Below are positions 8,065 to 18,210 of a stretch of 42,057 nt of DNA, piece by piece; positions within the stretch are counted from its first letter, which is position 1, and each line of letters starts with the position of its first letter. The DNA is taken from positions 1 through 42,057 of the forward strand of contig JAILPZ010000058.1 in the NCBI GenBank assembly GCA_024699225.1, written 5' to 3'. Made by a program: the position numbers and the translations under genes. The notes under the pieces were generated by a model. That model searched no databases and was not told the DNA's origin. It saw nothing but the letters and a program-made list of their open reading frames with translations. This DNA is from Sphaerochaetaceae bacterium. GTDB taxonomy: Bacteria; Spirochaetota; Spirochaetia; Sphaerochaetales; Sphaerochaetaceae.

Positions 8065-9351
8065 ATGAAGGTACTTGTTCTTGGTTCTGGAGCTAAAGAT
8101 CATGCAGTAGCATGGTGGTTTTCAAAAAGTAAACAGATTGAAGATCTCTATATGGCCCCGGCAAGCCCTGCCACAAGGGACTTTGCAAAAGGTATTAACA
8201 ATATTGATATCACAAACGGAGAACAGGTTCTTAAGGCCTGCAGGGATAATTCCATTGATTTTGTCTTTATAGGAACAGAAGCACCTCTTATGACAGGTGT
8301 GGTAGATATTCTTAATGAGAACGGAATCTCCACCTTCGGAACACCAACAAAGGCCATGAAGCTTGAAGCAGACAAGAAGTTTGCCAAGGACTTTGCCAGA
8401 AGAAATGGAGTTAATACCCCGGACTACAGAATCTTTACAGACATGCAAAGTATTCAGAGTTTTCTTGATGAGAATCCCGGCAGAACATTTGTTATTAAGC
8501 CCAACGACATTTCACCTTCCAGAATAATGGCCCGTTCAGCAGACAAGGCTGTTCTTCTTGCATTTGCAGAGAAGCTTATTAAAAAGAGCCCTGTAGTTCT
8601 TGAAACTTTTGCCGAGGGAATTCCTCTAACCATTTCTCTTTTTGTTGACGAGAATGGCGGAACTCTCATGCTTCCGATTTGTTCTGAGTACACAAAATCT
8701 GAGCACGGAGATAAGGGTCTGGCTACCGGCGGTATGGGTGCAGTATGTCCTGTTCCAATGGACTACGGTAAATTGAGCACTCTTTACAATCAGATTATAA
8801 ATCCGACAATGGACGGCCTTAGAAATGAGGGCTTAATCTACAAGGGAATTATTACCTTCTCTGTTGTAAGTCTTAACGGAGACTACAAGCTTGTTGACTA
8901 TCATGTAAGATTCAACGACCCTGCAGCCCAGACAATTATTCCTCTTATCAAGAATGATGTTGTGGATATTATGAACGCCATGAAGAAGAACTGTCTTTCA
9001 GCTGTTACTCTCCAGACAACAGGTGACAGCGCAGTAAGCGTTGTAATAGCAAGTGACGGTTATCCGGTTAAGCCGAGAATAGGACTGAGATTGAGATCTG
9101 TTGCAGAGCCCTACTTCTCATTCTTCTCAGCAGACAGCACAAGATTCTTCTTTGGTGCTGTAAAGACTGGAGAAGACAGCGGTCTTTACACTTCAGGTGG
9201 AAGAGTTGCCACAGCTGTTGCCTGCGGTGAGAACATAATAGAAGCTAACAAGAAAGTCTACGGCGCAATTAACGCAGTTACATTTAAGGGCGCATGGCAC
9301 AGAGAAGATATTGGAAACAAGTTCTTTGATTCTGTTTCAAGTGCTGTTTGA
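8065..9351 (+). CDS. divergent PurD-like ATP-grasp protein
   Basis: This 428-residue protein has the length and domain order of phosphoribosylamine-glycine ligase: an N-terminal Rossmann part (VLVLGSGAKDHAVAWWF, 3-19), ATP-grasp core and C-terminal domain. The substrate motif TGGMGAVCPVP (221-231) is kept. Key ATP-grasp positions differ. The metal-site motif usually reading lEfNvRFGDPE is here VDYHVRFNDPA (277-287), replacing the Glu, Asn and final Glu. The lid segment usually carrying KG(V/I) is FVIKPNDISPSRIM (142-155). It could be a catalytically altered paralogue, an inactive relic kept under selection, or a lineage-specific PurD. It has its own promoter and converges on gtrA. Confidence 0.7.
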   Translation: MKVLVLGSGAKDHAVAWWFSKSKQIEDLYMAPASPATRDFAKGINNIDITNGEQVLKACRDNSIDFVFIGTEAPLMTGVVDILNENGISTFGTPTKAMKLEADKKFAKDFARRNGVNTPDYRIFTDMQSIQSFLDENPGRTFVIKPNDISPSRIMARSADKAVLLAFAEKLIKKSPVVLETFAEGIPLTISLFVDENGGTLMLPICSEYTKSEHGDKGLATGGMGAVCPVPMDYGKLSTLYNQIINPTMDGLRNEGLIYKGIITFSVVSLNGDYKLVDYHVRFNDPAAQTIIPLIKNDVVDIMNAMKKNCLSAVTLQTTGDSAVSVVIASDGYPVKPRIGLRLRSVAEPYFSFFSADSTRFFFGAVKTGEDSGLYTSGGRVATAVACGENIIEANKKVYGAINAVTFKGAWHREDIGNKFFDSVSSAV

Positions 9352-9363
9352 TAGAAATCTCTG

Positions 9364-9810
9364 TTATTTGTAAAGAATCTTTTTCCTGGCCACATAATTC
9401 CATACAAGAACTATCACTGTAGCCACAGCCTTTGAAATCATATAGTAAAGGCCTAGGTAATCTGTCATAAAATACAGAATAATCTCGGTAAGACCTAATC
9501 CCACAACTCCGATTAATGCGTAACCGAGAAACTCAGCCCATGGTTTTACTCTTGCCTCACTGGCCTTAAACACCAGAAGCTTGGACAGAAGGAAGTTAGA
9601 CAGAAGTCCTGCTGTGAAAGAAATAATTGAAGAGACCAGATAGTGCACACCTAAAACAGAAGTAAAAAGATAAAGAACACCCCAGTCAACTATTGTAGCC
9701 AAACCTCCGACAAACACGTATCTGAAGAACTGAAGAAAGCCATTTGTAGTAGGAGTGATAAAAATACCCTTTAAATCAAACTTTTTTAGAAGTGCAAAAA
9801 ACTCGCTCAT
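9364..9810 (-). CDS. GtrA-family membrane protein
   Basis: A 148-residue protein with four hydrophobic segments, two before and two after a basic stretch at about residue 82-88. It contains the family patterns FFRYVFVGGLATIVDWGVLY and LVWNYVARKKILYK. GtrA proteins are thought to help move undecaprenyl- or decaprenyl-phosphate sugars across the inner membrane. The ATG at 9810 shares a base with the stop of the upstream FAD enzyme (TAATG), so the pair is co-translated. Together with the GT-C gene further upstream it forms a lipid-linked sugar module. Confidence 0.88.
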   Translation of the reverse strand: MSEFFALLKKFDLKGIFITPTTNGFLQFFRYVFVGGLATIVDWGVLYLFTSVLGVHYLVSSIISFTAGLLSNFLLSKLLVFKASEARVKPWAEFLGYALIGVVGLGLTEIILYFMTDYLGLYYMISKAVATVIVLVWNYVARKKILYK

Positions 9811-11375
9811 TATTTCTTCTCTTCTTTCCCTTCGTGGTATTCTTTTTCCGTATTAACATTCCAGATTGCACTTTTATCAGTGCTACCGTTTAAAATACAT
9901 TTTACAGCTTCAAATGAAGTCATCATGGAATGATCTAAGTTGTTATATCTGTGCTGGCCGTTTCTTCCTACGCAGAAAAGATTATCTATTGTATCCAGAT
10001 AAGATGTCAGCTTATCAATCTCATCATATGTGTCAAAGTAAGCAGGATAGGCCTTCTTAACTTTTTCCATATGTGTATCCATTACATCATCCAAAGATGA
10101 AATAATACCTATTTTTACCATCTCTTCTGTTCCAAGCTTTGAGAACTCTTCTTCACTCATGTTCCAGAAAGAATCTCCTTCATTACAGAAGTACTCAAGA
10201 CCAATCCATACTGAATTCTCAAGGTCTTTTACCATGTAGGGAGACCAGTTGTTGTAAATCTGGAAACGACCCATTTTAACATTTCTGTCCTGAACGTAAA
10301 CCCAGCAGTCAGGAACAATATTGCCAACTGTTTTTATGTCTGTTTTGTTTACAAGACTGAGTTTCTTAACAAGAACTCCTAGAGTCATGTAATCTCTGTA
10401 AGGAAGGCCTGCTGCTATTCTTGCAGGTTCCGCCGGAACATCATTTAATCCTCCAACAAGATCCTTCAATGGCATGGATGAGATAACATAGTCACAGGAG
10501 GCAGTATTCTCTTTTCCATCTTTTTCATATATGAGAGATGTAATAAGATTCCCGTCTTTATGAATCTTTACGACTTTTGCATTTTTAACTATCTTTCCGC
10601 CAAGTTCTTCAACTCTGGATGCGGTTACCTCCCAAAGCTCTCCGGGACCAAGTTTCGGATACTTAAACTGCTCAATAAGAGATGTATTTACTTCTCTGTT
10701 TTTAACATGAAAAACCTTGCCGAAAACATCTTTAATGATTCCGCCTATTGAAAGTCCCTTTGTTCTCTGAGCTCCCCATGAAGCATCTATCTCGCTTGGA
10801 TGTCTTCCCCAGAGATTTTCCGTGTAATACTCAAAAAACATGGAATAGAGTTTTCGGCCGAATGAGTTTATATAGAAGTTCTCAAGATTATCTTCGGGAA
10901 GCTTGTGAAACATAGAAGAAAGATAGCTGCAACCACATTTTACAGTATTTACAAAGCCCATATTCTTAAAGGTTTCAGGTTTGAGCGAAATAGGATAATC
11001 ATAGAATTTTCCGTCAAAGTATATGCGTGAAACCCTGTGGCGGGTAAGCATGACAACATCTTCTTTAGATGGATCCGGACCACCTGCAGCCAAAGGTATT
11101 TCCCTGTTGAGCATAATATCGTCTTTTGAAGGGGCACCCTGCATAGGCATGATGGAATTCCACCAGGAATTCACTTCAGGGGATTTTGAGAAGAACCTGT
11201 GTCCTCCCATATCCATTCTGTTGCCCCTGTAGTTTACTGTTTTGGATATTCCGCCAAGTTCATCTGACTCTTCAAAGACAGTTACTTCATATTCAGAGGA
11301 AGCCTTTGACAGAAGTTCATATGCTGCCGTAAGCCCTGCAGGACCTGCGCCAATAATTAATACTCTCTTAGCCAT
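9810..11375 (-). CDS. FAD-dependent oxidoreductase related to UDP-galactopyranose mutase
   Basis: A 521-residue flavoprotein. The N-terminus carries the dinucleotide fold [17 protein letters not shown] (5-21), followed by GGISKT and MGGHRFFSK, typical of the UDP-galactopyranose mutase and protoporphyrinogen-oxidase-like group. The C-terminus has the FAD-binding pattern [18 protein letters not shown]. Proteins of this type often sit beside glycosyltransferases in glycan loci and may change a sugar's ring form or oxidation state. The exact substrate is unknown. It is two bases from the GT-C gene and overlaps gtrA, so all three are one transcription unit. Confidence 0.8.
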   Translation of the reverse strand: MAKRVLIIGAGPAGLTAAYELLSKASSEYEVTVFEESDELGGISKTVNYRGNRMDMGGHRFFSKSPEVNSWWNSIMPMQGAPSKDDIMLNREIPLAAGGPDPSKEDVVMLTRHRVSRIYFDGKFYDYPISLKPETFKNMGFVNTVKCGCSYLSSMFHKLPEDNLENFYINSFGRKLYSMFFEYYTENLWGRHPSEIDASWGAQRTKGLSIGGIIKDVFGKVFHVKNREVNTSLIEQFKYPKLGPGELWEVTASRVEELGGKIVKNAKVVKIHKDGNLITSLIYEKDGKENTASCDYVISSMPLKDLVGGLNDVPAEPARIAAGLPYRDYMTLGVLVKKLSLVNKTDIKTVGNIVPDCWVYVQDRNVKMGRFQIYNNWSPYMVKDLENSVWIGLEYFCNEGDSFWNMSEEEFSKLGTEEMVKIGIISSLDDVMDTHMEKVKKAYPAYFDTYDEIDKLTSYLDTIDNLFCVGRNGQHRYNNLDHSMMTSFEAVKCILNGSTDKSAIWNVNTEKEYHEGKEEKK

Positions 11376-11377
11376 AA

Positions 11378-12610
11378 TTAATTATCCTTTTCTTTTCGTT
11401 TGCCGACCAACAGGAAAACCCCGATAAGAATAAGAGCAAACCATGCTACCCTGAAACGTGAATAGCCCAGGCTGGCACTTGCGGCAGCGCAGTATCCTGA
11501 TACCGTAAAAATAAACCAGTCTACAAAATTAAACTTCTTTATATTCTTAAAAAATCCCACAGCATAAAACAAGTATGTCAAACCCAGATAACTGCAATAA
11601 AGCAGAATAATTGGGTAACGCAAAAACCGGCTTGGAATAGTTTGCTTGAGAAACTTATTGTTCGGGCCGAAAAATTCAGAGATTAAGCCCTTTATATTCT
11701 TTATAAGATACTGAACAAAATGAGCTTTTATGTACTTACTTCCATACTCACCGTAAAGAGCTCTTATCTGTGTATCATTCAGGCCGTTTGTTTCGTATTC
11801 ATTTGAGAATTCTTCTCTAAACAACTCTCTTGCCTGCTCATCTGATATCCCCTCTATATCTGCACGAAGTTCTGCAGCATCAAAGAAAAGCAGGTTGTAG
11901 TTGCGAATATTGCTGAATTCAAAAACTCCTGTAACATAGTAGTTTCTTGCACACCACCCGCCAATTAATACTGCAAAAAGTACAGTATAGGTTAAAAGCA
12001 ACTTCCAGTTTATTTTTCTGATAATAAGAAGAACCAAAAGGAGGATAATAAACAGAATGTTGTAATAAATCAGAATAGGTCTTACAAGAAGCGAAAAGTT
12101 CAGAAAGAACGAGAAAAAAGCAAAAGAGCTGAGTTTTCTGTTGTTATAGTATTTTACAAGGAAATAGAGTGTTATAACGAGCATGTCCAGAAAAAACACA
12201 TCCGAAAGGACTCTGCACTGGTAGATATGAAGAGACAAATCCAAGCCATAGGCAATAGCACAGGCAAGACTCATGTTCTCTCCTGTTCCCATTTTTCTGC
12301 ATATTCTGTAAGCAAGGATCAGGCACATTGCGGAAATCAGAATCTGTACAACCACAACAGTATTCAGGCTTCCACCCAAAACAAGTACCAAAGATAAAAA
12401 CAGAGGATACCCGGGGGTTCTTGATGTATCAAAGGTGAAATGATCATCTGAAAGAAAGTTCTCTGCAAGCTGAACAAAACTCAGAGAGTCCCCGGTATCC
12501 CAGACACAAAATTCATAATTAACAAGTAAGAAAGAGAAAGAAGCAATGAGAAAAAACCCAACTACAATAAGCAGTTTTTTGTTTTTTATCCACGATTCTT
12601 CTCTATTCAT
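11378..12610 (-). CDS. GT-C fold membrane glycosyltransferase (PMT/ArnT-like)
   Basis: A 410-residue integral membrane protein with about ten hydrophobic segments. After the first one comes a loop with acidic residues ([18 protein letters not shown]) and the motif [14 protein letters not shown], the pattern of lipid-phosphate-sugar-dependent glycosyltransferases of the PMT/ArnT superfamily. A soluble region lies at about 245-300. It probably transfers a sugar from a polyprenyl phosphate donor on the periplasmic side, with GtrA as a partner. Acceptor unknown. It starts about 30 bases after the acyltransferase gene. Confidence 0.75.
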   Translation of the reverse strand: MNREESWIKNKKLLIVVGFFLIASFSFLLVNYEFCVWDTGDSLSFVQLAENFLSDDHFTFDTSRTPGYPLFLSLVLVLGGSLNTVVVVQILISAMCLILAYRICRKMGTGENMSLACAIAYGLDLSLHIYQCRVLSDVFFLDMLVITLYFLVKYYNNRKLSSFAFFSFFLNFSLLVRPILIYYNILFIILLLVLLIIRKINWKLLLTYTVLFAVLIGGWCARNYYVTGVFEFSNIRNYNLLFFDAAELRADIEGISDEQARELFREEFSNEYETNGLNDTQIRALYGEYGSKYIKAHFVQYLIKNIKGLISEFFGPNNKFLKQTIPSRFLRYPIILLYCSYLGLTYLFYAVGFFKNIKKFNFVDWFIFTVSGYCAAASASLGYSRFRVAWFALILIGVFLLVGKRKEKDN

Positions 12611-12641
12611 ACTTGTCTATTCCCTTCAGCTATTGTTTATT

Positions 12642-13526
12642 TCAGAACACAGGATCTGCCGGCAGAGTTACTTCAATCTCCGGATCAAAGACCTGATGCG
12701 GGTTGTCGCGGAGGTTGAAGCAGAACTGCCTCAGTTTGGCACTCCACTGGTCTAAAGTATAGCGGTCATCAAATACAGAAGCCGGTATGGGCTGAGCTAT
12801 TGTCATTTTGAGATCCTTACCACGTAAACGGAACATCTCATCTACAAGGAAGGCAGATTCTATACCTGTTTTTATCTTAAAAATCTTTCTGAAACGGGTC
12901 CATCGGAAAATTCTTTTGCTCAAGTGTCCATATGTATGAACAATCAGGATAGGAACATTAAGCTTTTTTGCCATCTTTATGAAAGAAGGCTTCCACACAT
13001 AATCGTATATTTCCCCGTTTGAAAGAACACGGGAGCAGAAACCTGCAGGATAGATAAGAACACTCTTTTTTTCTTCAACGTGCTCCATAAGGGTGCGAAC
13101 TTCTTTTTTGTTAAAGACACAGCAGGTCTGAAGAGGTTTGACAATTTTAAGATAGGCCTGAGCTACGAGCTTTATATCAGGAAAATACTTTATAAGAGTA
13201 TCCATAAGGCCTATGGCCTCTGGACCTCCATAAGGATGGTTTGAAGCCACTACCACATGCTGGTCTTTCAGAGACTCAAGGATTTCAAAGCTCTCTTTGT
13301 CAAGCTGAACATTAAGATTGAGAAACTTCACGGACTCTTTAAGAAAAGACGGTGCATCCATATCATAGGTTGCCCTGAAGTGACTGTTTAATTCATCTAT
13401 ATGAAGAATCTTCTTAAAATAACCGTAGACAAAGCGTGGAATACGCTTTGCCATCTTGGGACTGAGCCTGTTAACCAGAGCTTCAATATCTATATCCTGA
13501 TATACATCCTGAGAGCAGTTATCCAT
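12642..13526 (-). CDS. PlsC-type lysophospholipid acyltransferase family protein
   Basis: A 294-residue soluble acyltransferase. The catalytic block reads ASNHPYGGPEAIG, giving the HX5(E/D) variant seen in the hemolysin-like/OlsB-like branch (NHPxGGxEG) instead of the classic HX4D. The acceptor block reads LIYPAGFCSR. Family members transfer acyl groups from acyl-ACP or acyl-CoA to lysolipids or amino-acid lipids. No Shine-Dalgarno sequence is visible. Instead an extended -10 box sits six bases before the ATG, so the gene may have its own leaderless transcript in addition to read-through from rlmB. Confidence 0.8.
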   Translation of the reverse strand: MDNCSQDVYQDIDIEALVNRLSPKMAKRIPRFVYGYFKKILHIDELNSHFRATYDMDAPSFLKESVKFLNLNVQLDKESFEILESLKDQHVVVASNHPYGGPEAIGLMDTLIKYFPDIKLVAQAYLKIVKPLQTCCVFNKKEVRTLMEHVEEKKSVLIYPAGFCSRVLSNGEIYDYVWKPSFIKMAKKLNVPILIVHTYGHLSKRIFRWTRFRKIFKIKTGIESAFLVDEMFRLRGKDLKMTIAQPIPASVFDDRYTLDQWSAKLRQFCFNLRDNPHQVFDPEIEVTLPADPVF

Positions 13527-13527
13527 G

Positions 13528-13552
13528 TGATAAGTTTAGCACAATCTTATCA
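13528..13552 (-). promoter_or_regulatory. extended -10 box overlapped by an inverted repeat before the acyltransferase gene
   Basis: On the minus strand TGC-TAAACT (13533-13541) ends six bases before the ATG at 13526. The same stretch is framed by perfect seven-base arms TGATAAG/CTTATCA (13528-13534 and 13546-13552), one arm covering the rlmB stop. The arms could form a hairpin in read-through RNA or be an operator over the promoter. Confidence 0.4.
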
Positions 13553-14302
13553 TGCAGGGAAGGTTCTTCTGTATTCGTACATAAGTATTCCGGCAGCAAC
13601 AGAGACGTTAAGAGAGTCAATATGACCGCTCATGGGAATACTTACTATGTGGTCACATTTTGCACGGACAAGAGAGCGCATTCCGCTGCCTTCACTACCC
13701 ATGACTATAACAGATCTCGGACTGAAAGAAGCCTTGTATGAAGAGTCTCCGTTCATATCAGCCCCATAAACCCAGAAGCCATGATCTTTAAGAGCTTCAA
13801 GCTCGCGGGAGAGATTTGTAACAGTTGCCATTTTTACGTACTGTGCTGCACCTGATGAGATTCTTATTACAGTTTCATTTGCACTGGCACTTCTTCTTTC
13901 AGGTACTATTATCAATGCTGCAGAGAACTGGTCTGCACTTCTTAAGATAGCGCCAAGATTATGAGGGTCTGTAATCTCATCCAGAGCCACAACGAGAGCC
14001 CCCTGTCCGTCTTTAAGGGATGAGCAGAATTCAGCTACAGTTGTTTCCTGAATTCTGCCGCCTCTTGAACCTGTGGTTCTGCTGCCTATATCCAGGACGG
14101 CTCCCCTGTGGTCAGATGAACCGGCAAGCTTATCAAGTTCAGCTGATGAGACTTTCTTCACCGCGGTTTTGCCGTTTCCCTGAGCCTTAAGCTCAAGAGA
14201 ACTGTTTCTCTTATCCCCTCTGAGAAGATAGAGTGTTGAGCCGTGTGAGGCGTTTTTTAAAGCCTCTTCTATTGCATGAATACCGGTAATCTTGTCGCCC
14301 AC
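13550..14302 (-). CDS. rlmB: TrmH/SpoU-family RNA 2'-O-methyltransferase, RlmB-like
   Basis: A 250-residue protein with an N-terminal substrate-binding domain (GIHAIEEALKN, a typical RlmB start) and the knotted SPOUT domain. The three SpoU motifs are present: DPHNLGAILRSADQ, VIVMGSEGSGM and IPMSGHIDSLNVSVAAGI. RlmB methylates G2251 of 23S rRNA. The start is a GTG at 14302 with AGAGG six bases upstream. It is 16 bases after the dnaJ stop and so is probably co-transcribed with dnaJ. Confidence 0.9.
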   Translation of the reverse strand: MGDKITGIHAIEEALKNASHGSTLYLLRGDKRNSSLELKAQGNGKTAVKKVSSAELDKLAGSSDHRGAVLDIGSRTTGSRGGRIQETTVAEFCSSLKDGQGALVVALDEITDPHNLGAILRSADQFSAALIIVPERRSASANETVIRISSGAAQYVKMATVTNLSRELEALKDHGFWVYGADMNGDSSYKASFSPRSVIVMGSEGSGMRSLVRAKCDHIVSIPMSGHIDSLNVSVAAGILMYEYRRTFPA

Positions 14303-14318
14303 GTTTTACCTCTTATTA

Positions 14319-15473
14319 TCAGTCCTGATCAAAGCGTACAGGAGAAGGACTTGTTTCTTCTCCAAGAGCTTCAGAGAGAGTCTTTAATATCTGCTTTCCC
14401 TTCATTCCGACATGCTTGGGTGTGACAATCTGAACCTTTATATACATGTTGCCACGGCTTGAGCCACCCTTGTATTTGGGAAGTCCCTGACCCTTAACCC
14501 TGATAAGTTCTCCGTTCTGAATACCTGCAGGAATATCAACCTTGATAGTCTGACCTACGAGGTTCTTAACCTCAATCTCAAGTCCAAGTGCTGCCTGAGT
14601 AAAAGAAATAGGAATCTGAACAAACAAATCCTGTCCCTGGCGGAGAAAATACTTGTGAGGTCTGATATTTACTCTAAGATAAAGATCTCCGGGAGCAGCT
14701 CCGTTAGGTCCTGCATTTCCCATGCCACCGAGAACTATATCCTGACCGTCTTCTACGCCGGCCGGGATGGTAACTCTGATAGTCTGGTTCTTTCTTACAG
14801 TTCCTGTGCCGTGACAGATATCACACGGATCATCTATAACATAGCCACTGCCGCCACAGGTCGGACAGGTCTGAGCCATGGCAAAGAAGCCTCTGGACTG
14901 TCTGAGCTGTCCGGCACCTCCGCAGGTCGGGCATGTCTTTTTTGAGTTCTTACCCTTTTTGCTTCCAGTTCCATGACAGGCTTCACAGGCTACCTCGTGG
15001 TGATATGTAACTTCCTTCTTGAAATCTGCATCTGCCTGTTCAAGGGTAATTTCAGTGTTAACTCTTATGCTCTGACCGGTTCTTGGAGCTCCATAGCTGT
15101 CACCATAGCCTCCAAATCCGCCGAATCCTGAGCGTCCGCCACCAAAGGCACCTCCGAAGAGGTCTCCGAAAATACTTGAGAAGCTTCCGCTTGTAAAGAG
15201 ATCACTGAAGTCTGCATAAGCTCTGCTATAACCGCTGCTCTGGCCGTCAACACCTGCAAAGCCATACTGGTCGTAGGCCTGTCTCTTCTTCTCATCTCCG
15301 AGAACTTCATAGGCCTCTGTAGCCTCCTTAAAGCGTTCTTCCGCAGCCTTGTCTCCCGGGTTCTTGTCCGGGTGGTTCTGTACTGCAAGCTTTCTGTAGG
15401 CCTTCTTTATTTCCTCCTGGGTTGCTGTCTTTGAAACACCCAGTACTTCGTAATAATCTCTCTTATCTGCCAT
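14319..15473 (-). CDS. dnaJ: co-chaperone DnaJ
   Basis: A full-length 384-residue type I J-protein. The J-domain (1-70) has the HPD triad at 34-36. A Gly/Phe-rich linker spans about 100-130. Four zinc motifs follow: CEACHGTG (163-170), CPTCGGAG (181-188), CPTCGGSG (203-210), CDICHGTG (217-224). Two beta-sandwich substrate domains complete it. It stimulates the DnaK ATPase and delivers unfolded proteins. It lies downstream of dnaK but behind an intrinsic terminator, with its own possible extended -10 promoter and a GGAAG box before the ATG. Confidence 0.97.
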   Translation of the reverse strand: MADKRDYYEVLGVSKTATQEEIKKAYRKLAVQNHPDKNPGDKAAEERFKEATEAYEVLGDEKKRQAYDQYGFAGVDGQSSGYSRAYADFSDLFTSGSFSSIFGDLFGGAFGGGRSGFGGFGGYGDSYGAPRTGQSIRVNTEITLEQADADFKKEVTYHHEVACEACHGTGSKKGKNSKKTCPTCGGAGQLRQSRGFFAMAQTCPTCGGSGYVIDDPCDICHGTGTVRKNQTIRVTIPAGVEDGQDIVLGGMGNAGPNGAAPGDLYLRVNIRPHKYFLRQGQDLFVQIPISFTQAALGLEIEVKNLVGQTIKVDIPAGIQNGELIRVKGQGLPKYKGGSSRGNMYIKVQIVTPKHVGMKGKQILKTLSEALGEETSPSPVRFDQD

Positions 15474-15491
15474 TCTTTTCTTCCAACTCTT

Positions 15492-15500
15492 ATTATAACA
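15492..15500 (-). promoter_or_regulatory. possible extended -10 promoter for dnaJ
   Basis: TGT-TATAAT (15492-15500) lies at the T-tract edge of the dnaK terminator. No good -35 is visible, but TGnTATAAT is a strong extended -10. The RNA start would be near 15485, just before GGAAG and the dnaJ ATG. Confidence 0.45.
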
Positions 15501-15527
15501 AAAGGAGCTGTAACGTATTACAGCTCC
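15497..15527 (-). terminator. intrinsic terminator between dnaK and dnaJ
   Basis: The arms GGAGCTGTAA and TTACAGCTCC (15504-15513 and 15518-15527) pair perfectly over ten bases around a four-base loop. On the minus strand they are followed by TTTTGTT. The hairpin lies 21 bases beyond the dnaK stop. Confidence 0.88.
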
Positions 15528-15548
15528 GATAGTTTAGCGTATTATCGA

Positions 15549-17492
15549 TTAATCGACTACCTCATAATCGGCATCAGAAGCAGAAGAAGTGTCAGGACCC
15601 TTTCCTGCACCGGCGCCTGCGCCTGCTCCGGCACCAGCACCTGCGTCAGAAGGACCTGCACCCTGTGCTCCGCCCTGAGGATTTGCATTCTTGTACATCT
15701 CCTCAGCAAGCTTGTATGAAGCATTCTGCAGAGCTTCTGACTTGCTCTTAAGCTCTTCAGCTGTAGCATTCTGGTTGGCAAGAGTCTTCTTGAGATCCTC
15801 AAGAGCTGTCTCAACAGCGCTCTTATCTGAAGCAGAAATCTTATCACCATACTCTTTCAGAGACTTCTCTGTGCTGTAAACAAGGCTGTCAGCGTTGTTT
15901 CTTGCATCAATTTTCTCACGTTCTCTCTTATCATCTTCAGCGTGCATCTCTGCTTCCTTGACCATCTTGTCAATCTCTTCCTGGGCAAGGCCGCTTGAGC
16001 TCTGAATCTGGATGCTCTGTTCCTTACCTGTTCCAAGATCCTTGGCTGATACATGAACAATACCGTTAGCATCAATATCAAATGTAACCTCAATCTGAGG
16101 TACTCCACGCGGAGCTGCCGGAATTCCTACAAGGTCGAAGTTTCCGAGTGTTCTGTTCTGAGAAGCCATTTCTCTTTCACCCTGGAGAACATGAATGCTT
16201 ACAGCAGTCTGTCCGTCAGCAGCTGTTGAGAAGATCTGACTCTTCTTTGTAGGAATAGTTGTGTTACGCTCAATAAGTCTTGTTGTAACACCACCGAGTG
16301 TCTCAATACCGAGTGAAAGCGGTGTAACATCAAGAAGAAGAACGTCCTTAACTGAACCACCGAGAATACCACCCTGAATTGATGCACCCATTGCAACAAC
16401 TTCATCCGGGTTAACTCCCTTGTGTGGCTCCTTACCAAAGAGAGCCTTAACAACTTCCTGTACCTTAGGAACTCTTGTTGAACCACCGACAAGGATAACC
16501 TCATCAATATCAGAAGCACTGAGACCTGCATCTCTGAGAGCGTTCTGGCACGGAACCTTTGTTCTTTCAATAAGGTCGTCTACAAGATGCTCAAATGCAG
16601 CTCTTGTAAGAGTCATCTGAAGGTGCTTAGGACCTGTTGAATCAGCAGAGATGAACGGAAGATTAATATCTGTTGAAGTAGAACTTGAAAGTTCAATCTT
16701 AGCCTTCTCTGCAGCTTCCTTAAGTCTCTGAAGAGCCATCTTATCCTGTGAAAGATCAATTCCTGTATCCTTCTTAAATGAGTCTACCATCCACTCAATA
16801 ATTCTCTGGTCGAAGTTATCTCCTCCGAGGTGTGTGTCTCCGTTTGTTGACTTTACCTCAAAGACTCCGTCTCCAAGTTCAAGAATAGAAATATCAAATG
16901 TACCACCACCGAGGTCGTATACTGCAATCTTCTCATCTTTTGATGAATCCTTTCCGAATCCATAAGCAAGAGCTGCAGCTGTAGGCTCGTTAACAATTCT
17001 CTTAACATCAAGACCTGCAATCTTACCGGAATCCTTTGTTGCCTGGCGCTGTGCGTCATTAAAATATGCAGGAACTGTGATAACTGCTTCAGTTACTGTT
17101 TCTCCAAGATAATCTTCAGCTGTCTTCTTCATCTTCTGAAGAATGTTTGCTGAAATTTCCTCAGGGCTGTATTCCTTTCCTCTGATATCTACTCTGATAG
17201 CATCATTAGGTCCGGATACTACCTTATAGGGAATCATGTTAAGTTCATTAGGAACTTCTTTGTACTTTCTTCCCATAAAACGCTTGATTGAGAAAACTGT
17301 GTTCTCAGCGTTTGTAACAATCTGGTTTTTTGCAGGCTGTCCGACAAGGCGGTCTCCTTTGGCTGTGAAACCTACAATAGAAGGTGTAGTTCTCTGGCCT
17401 TCTGAGTTTGCCATTACGACAGGTTCTGATCCTTCCATAACTGCAACGCAGCTATTGGTTGTTCCAAGGTCAATACCAATAATTTTTCCCAT
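15549..17492 (-). CDS. dnaK: chaperone DnaK (Hsp70)
   Basis: A complete 647-residue Hsp70. The ATPase domain shows [12 protein letters not shown] (5-16), [12 protein letters not shown] (167-178) and DLGGGTFD (193-200). The linker region reads [14 protein letters not shown] and the substrate-binding domain follows. The protein ends in EVVD, close to the usual EEVD-like tail. Before this end lies an alternating Gly-Ala run (about 617-630) encoded by GCCTGC-like repeats. It has its own promoter and a leader of about 55 bases with a small GNRA-like hairpin (TGCAG/CTGCA at 17534-17547), then GGAG ten bases before ATG. No CIRCE element was found. Confidence 0.98.
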   Translation of the reverse strand: MGKIIGIDLGTTNSCVAVMEGSEPVVMANSEGQRTTPSIVGFTAKGDRLVGQPAKNQIVTNAENTVFSIKRFMGRKYKEVPNELNMIPYKVVSGPNDAIRVDIRGKEYSPEEISANILQKMKKTAEDYLGETVTEAVITVPAYFNDAQRQATKDSGKIAGLDVKRIVNEPTAAALAYGFGKDSSKDEKIAVYDLGGGTFDISILELGDGVFEVKSTNGDTHLGGDNFDQRIIEWMVDSFKKDTGIDLSQDKMALQRLKEAAEKAKIELSSSTSTDINLPFISADSTGPKHLQMTLTRAAFEHLVDDLIERTKVPCQNALRDAGLSASDIDEVILVGGSTRVPKVQEVVKALFGKEPHKGVNPDEVVAMGASIQGGILGGSVKDVLLLDVTPLSLGIETLGGVTTRLIERNTTIPTKKSQIFSTAADGQTAVSIHVLQGEREMASQNRTLGNFDLVGIPAAPRGVPQIEVTFDIDANGIVHVSAKDLGTGKEQSIQIQSSSGLAQEEIDKMVKEAEMHAEDDKREREKIDARNNADSLVYSTEKSLKEYGDKISASDKSAVETALEDLKKTLANQNATAEELKSKSEALQNASYKLAEEMYKNANPQGGAQGAGPSDAGAGAGAGAGAGAGKGPDTSSASDADYEVVD

Positions 17493-17555
17493 ATGTTCAA
17501 ATCTCCATTAATTTCTTTTTAATGTTTTAGTTATGCAGTTTCCTGCAACAAGACA

Positions 17556-17584
17556 AATCTAATAATGATTTAAATAATCGTCAA
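17556..17584 (-). promoter_or_regulatory. promoter of dnaK
   Basis: TTGACG (17579-17584), 17 bases, TAGATT (17556-17561), located in the 97-base gap between grpE and dnaK. It lets dnaK be expressed apart from grpE. Confidence 0.6.
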
Positions 17585-17589
17585 CTTTT

Positions 17590-18177
17590 TCAGCAGGGTT
17601 TTCCTATTTTTACTTTTGCAGGTCTTATAACTCTGTCATGAAGCTTGTAGCCTTTCTGAAATTCCTCCAGAACAGTCTCATGCTCAAGTGATTCATCTAC
17701 AGCTGCCATACATGCCTCATGGCACTCAGGATCAAACTCCTGCCCAACGCTTTCAATAGCCTTAAGGCCCCAGTTCTTATCCAAAGCTGAAAGAAGCTGA
17801 TCTCTTGTCATGGCAACACCGTCAGCAAGGGCTACTGCATCTCCTCCCTGCCTGGCTGCAGCTTCAGCTCTTTCAAGATTATCCAAAAACTGAAGAATCT
17901 CTTCTATAAGTTTTGTGTTTGCAAACTTAACTGCATCTTCTCTTTCGCGGACAAGGCGCTTTCTGAAGTTTTCAACTTCTGCCTGATGGCGAAGCATCTG
18001 ATCTTTTGCCTGAGAAGCCTGCTCTTCAAGTTCTTTAACCTTTCCCCTGAGACTTTCAAGTTCGTCTTCAACAGGGTTCTGAGCCTCTGTTTCCTGCTCT
18101 TCTTTATTTTCTTCTACAGTTTCTGTAGTTTCTTTAATTTCTTCTTTTTCTGTTTCGTTATTCTTTTCTTTTTTCAT
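17590..18177 (-). CDS. grpE: nucleotide exchange factor GrpE
   Basis: A 195-residue partner of DnaK that releases ADP. The first 35 residues are highly charged and glutamate-rich. A long coiled-coil region follows (about 35-85, with LRGKVKELEEQASQAKDQML), then the central helices NFRKRLVREREDA and the beta-head ending GYKLHDRVIRPAKVKIG, the GrpE signature. A TTG at 18183 is possible, but GGAG seven bases before ATG 18177 supports the later start. It is first in the chaperone cluster and has its own promoter. Confidence 0.95.
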   Translation of the reverse strand: MKKEKNNETEKEEIKETTETVEENKEEQETEAQNPVEDELESLRGKVKELEEQASQAKDQMLRHQAEVENFRKRLVREREDAVKFANTKLIEEILQFLDNLERAEAAARQGGDAVALADGVAMTRDQLLSALDKNWGLKAIESVGQEFDPECHEACMAAVDESLEHETVLEEFQKGYKLHDRVIRPAKVKIGKPC

Positions 18178-18210
18178 TAACAAACTCCGCTAAGTAGTTG
18201 GAACTAAGCA

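Noticed and set aside
15590-15660. CRISPR-like or tandem repeat array
   Set aside because: The short GC-rich repeats are within the dnaK coding frame and encode Gly-Ala; there are no spacers.
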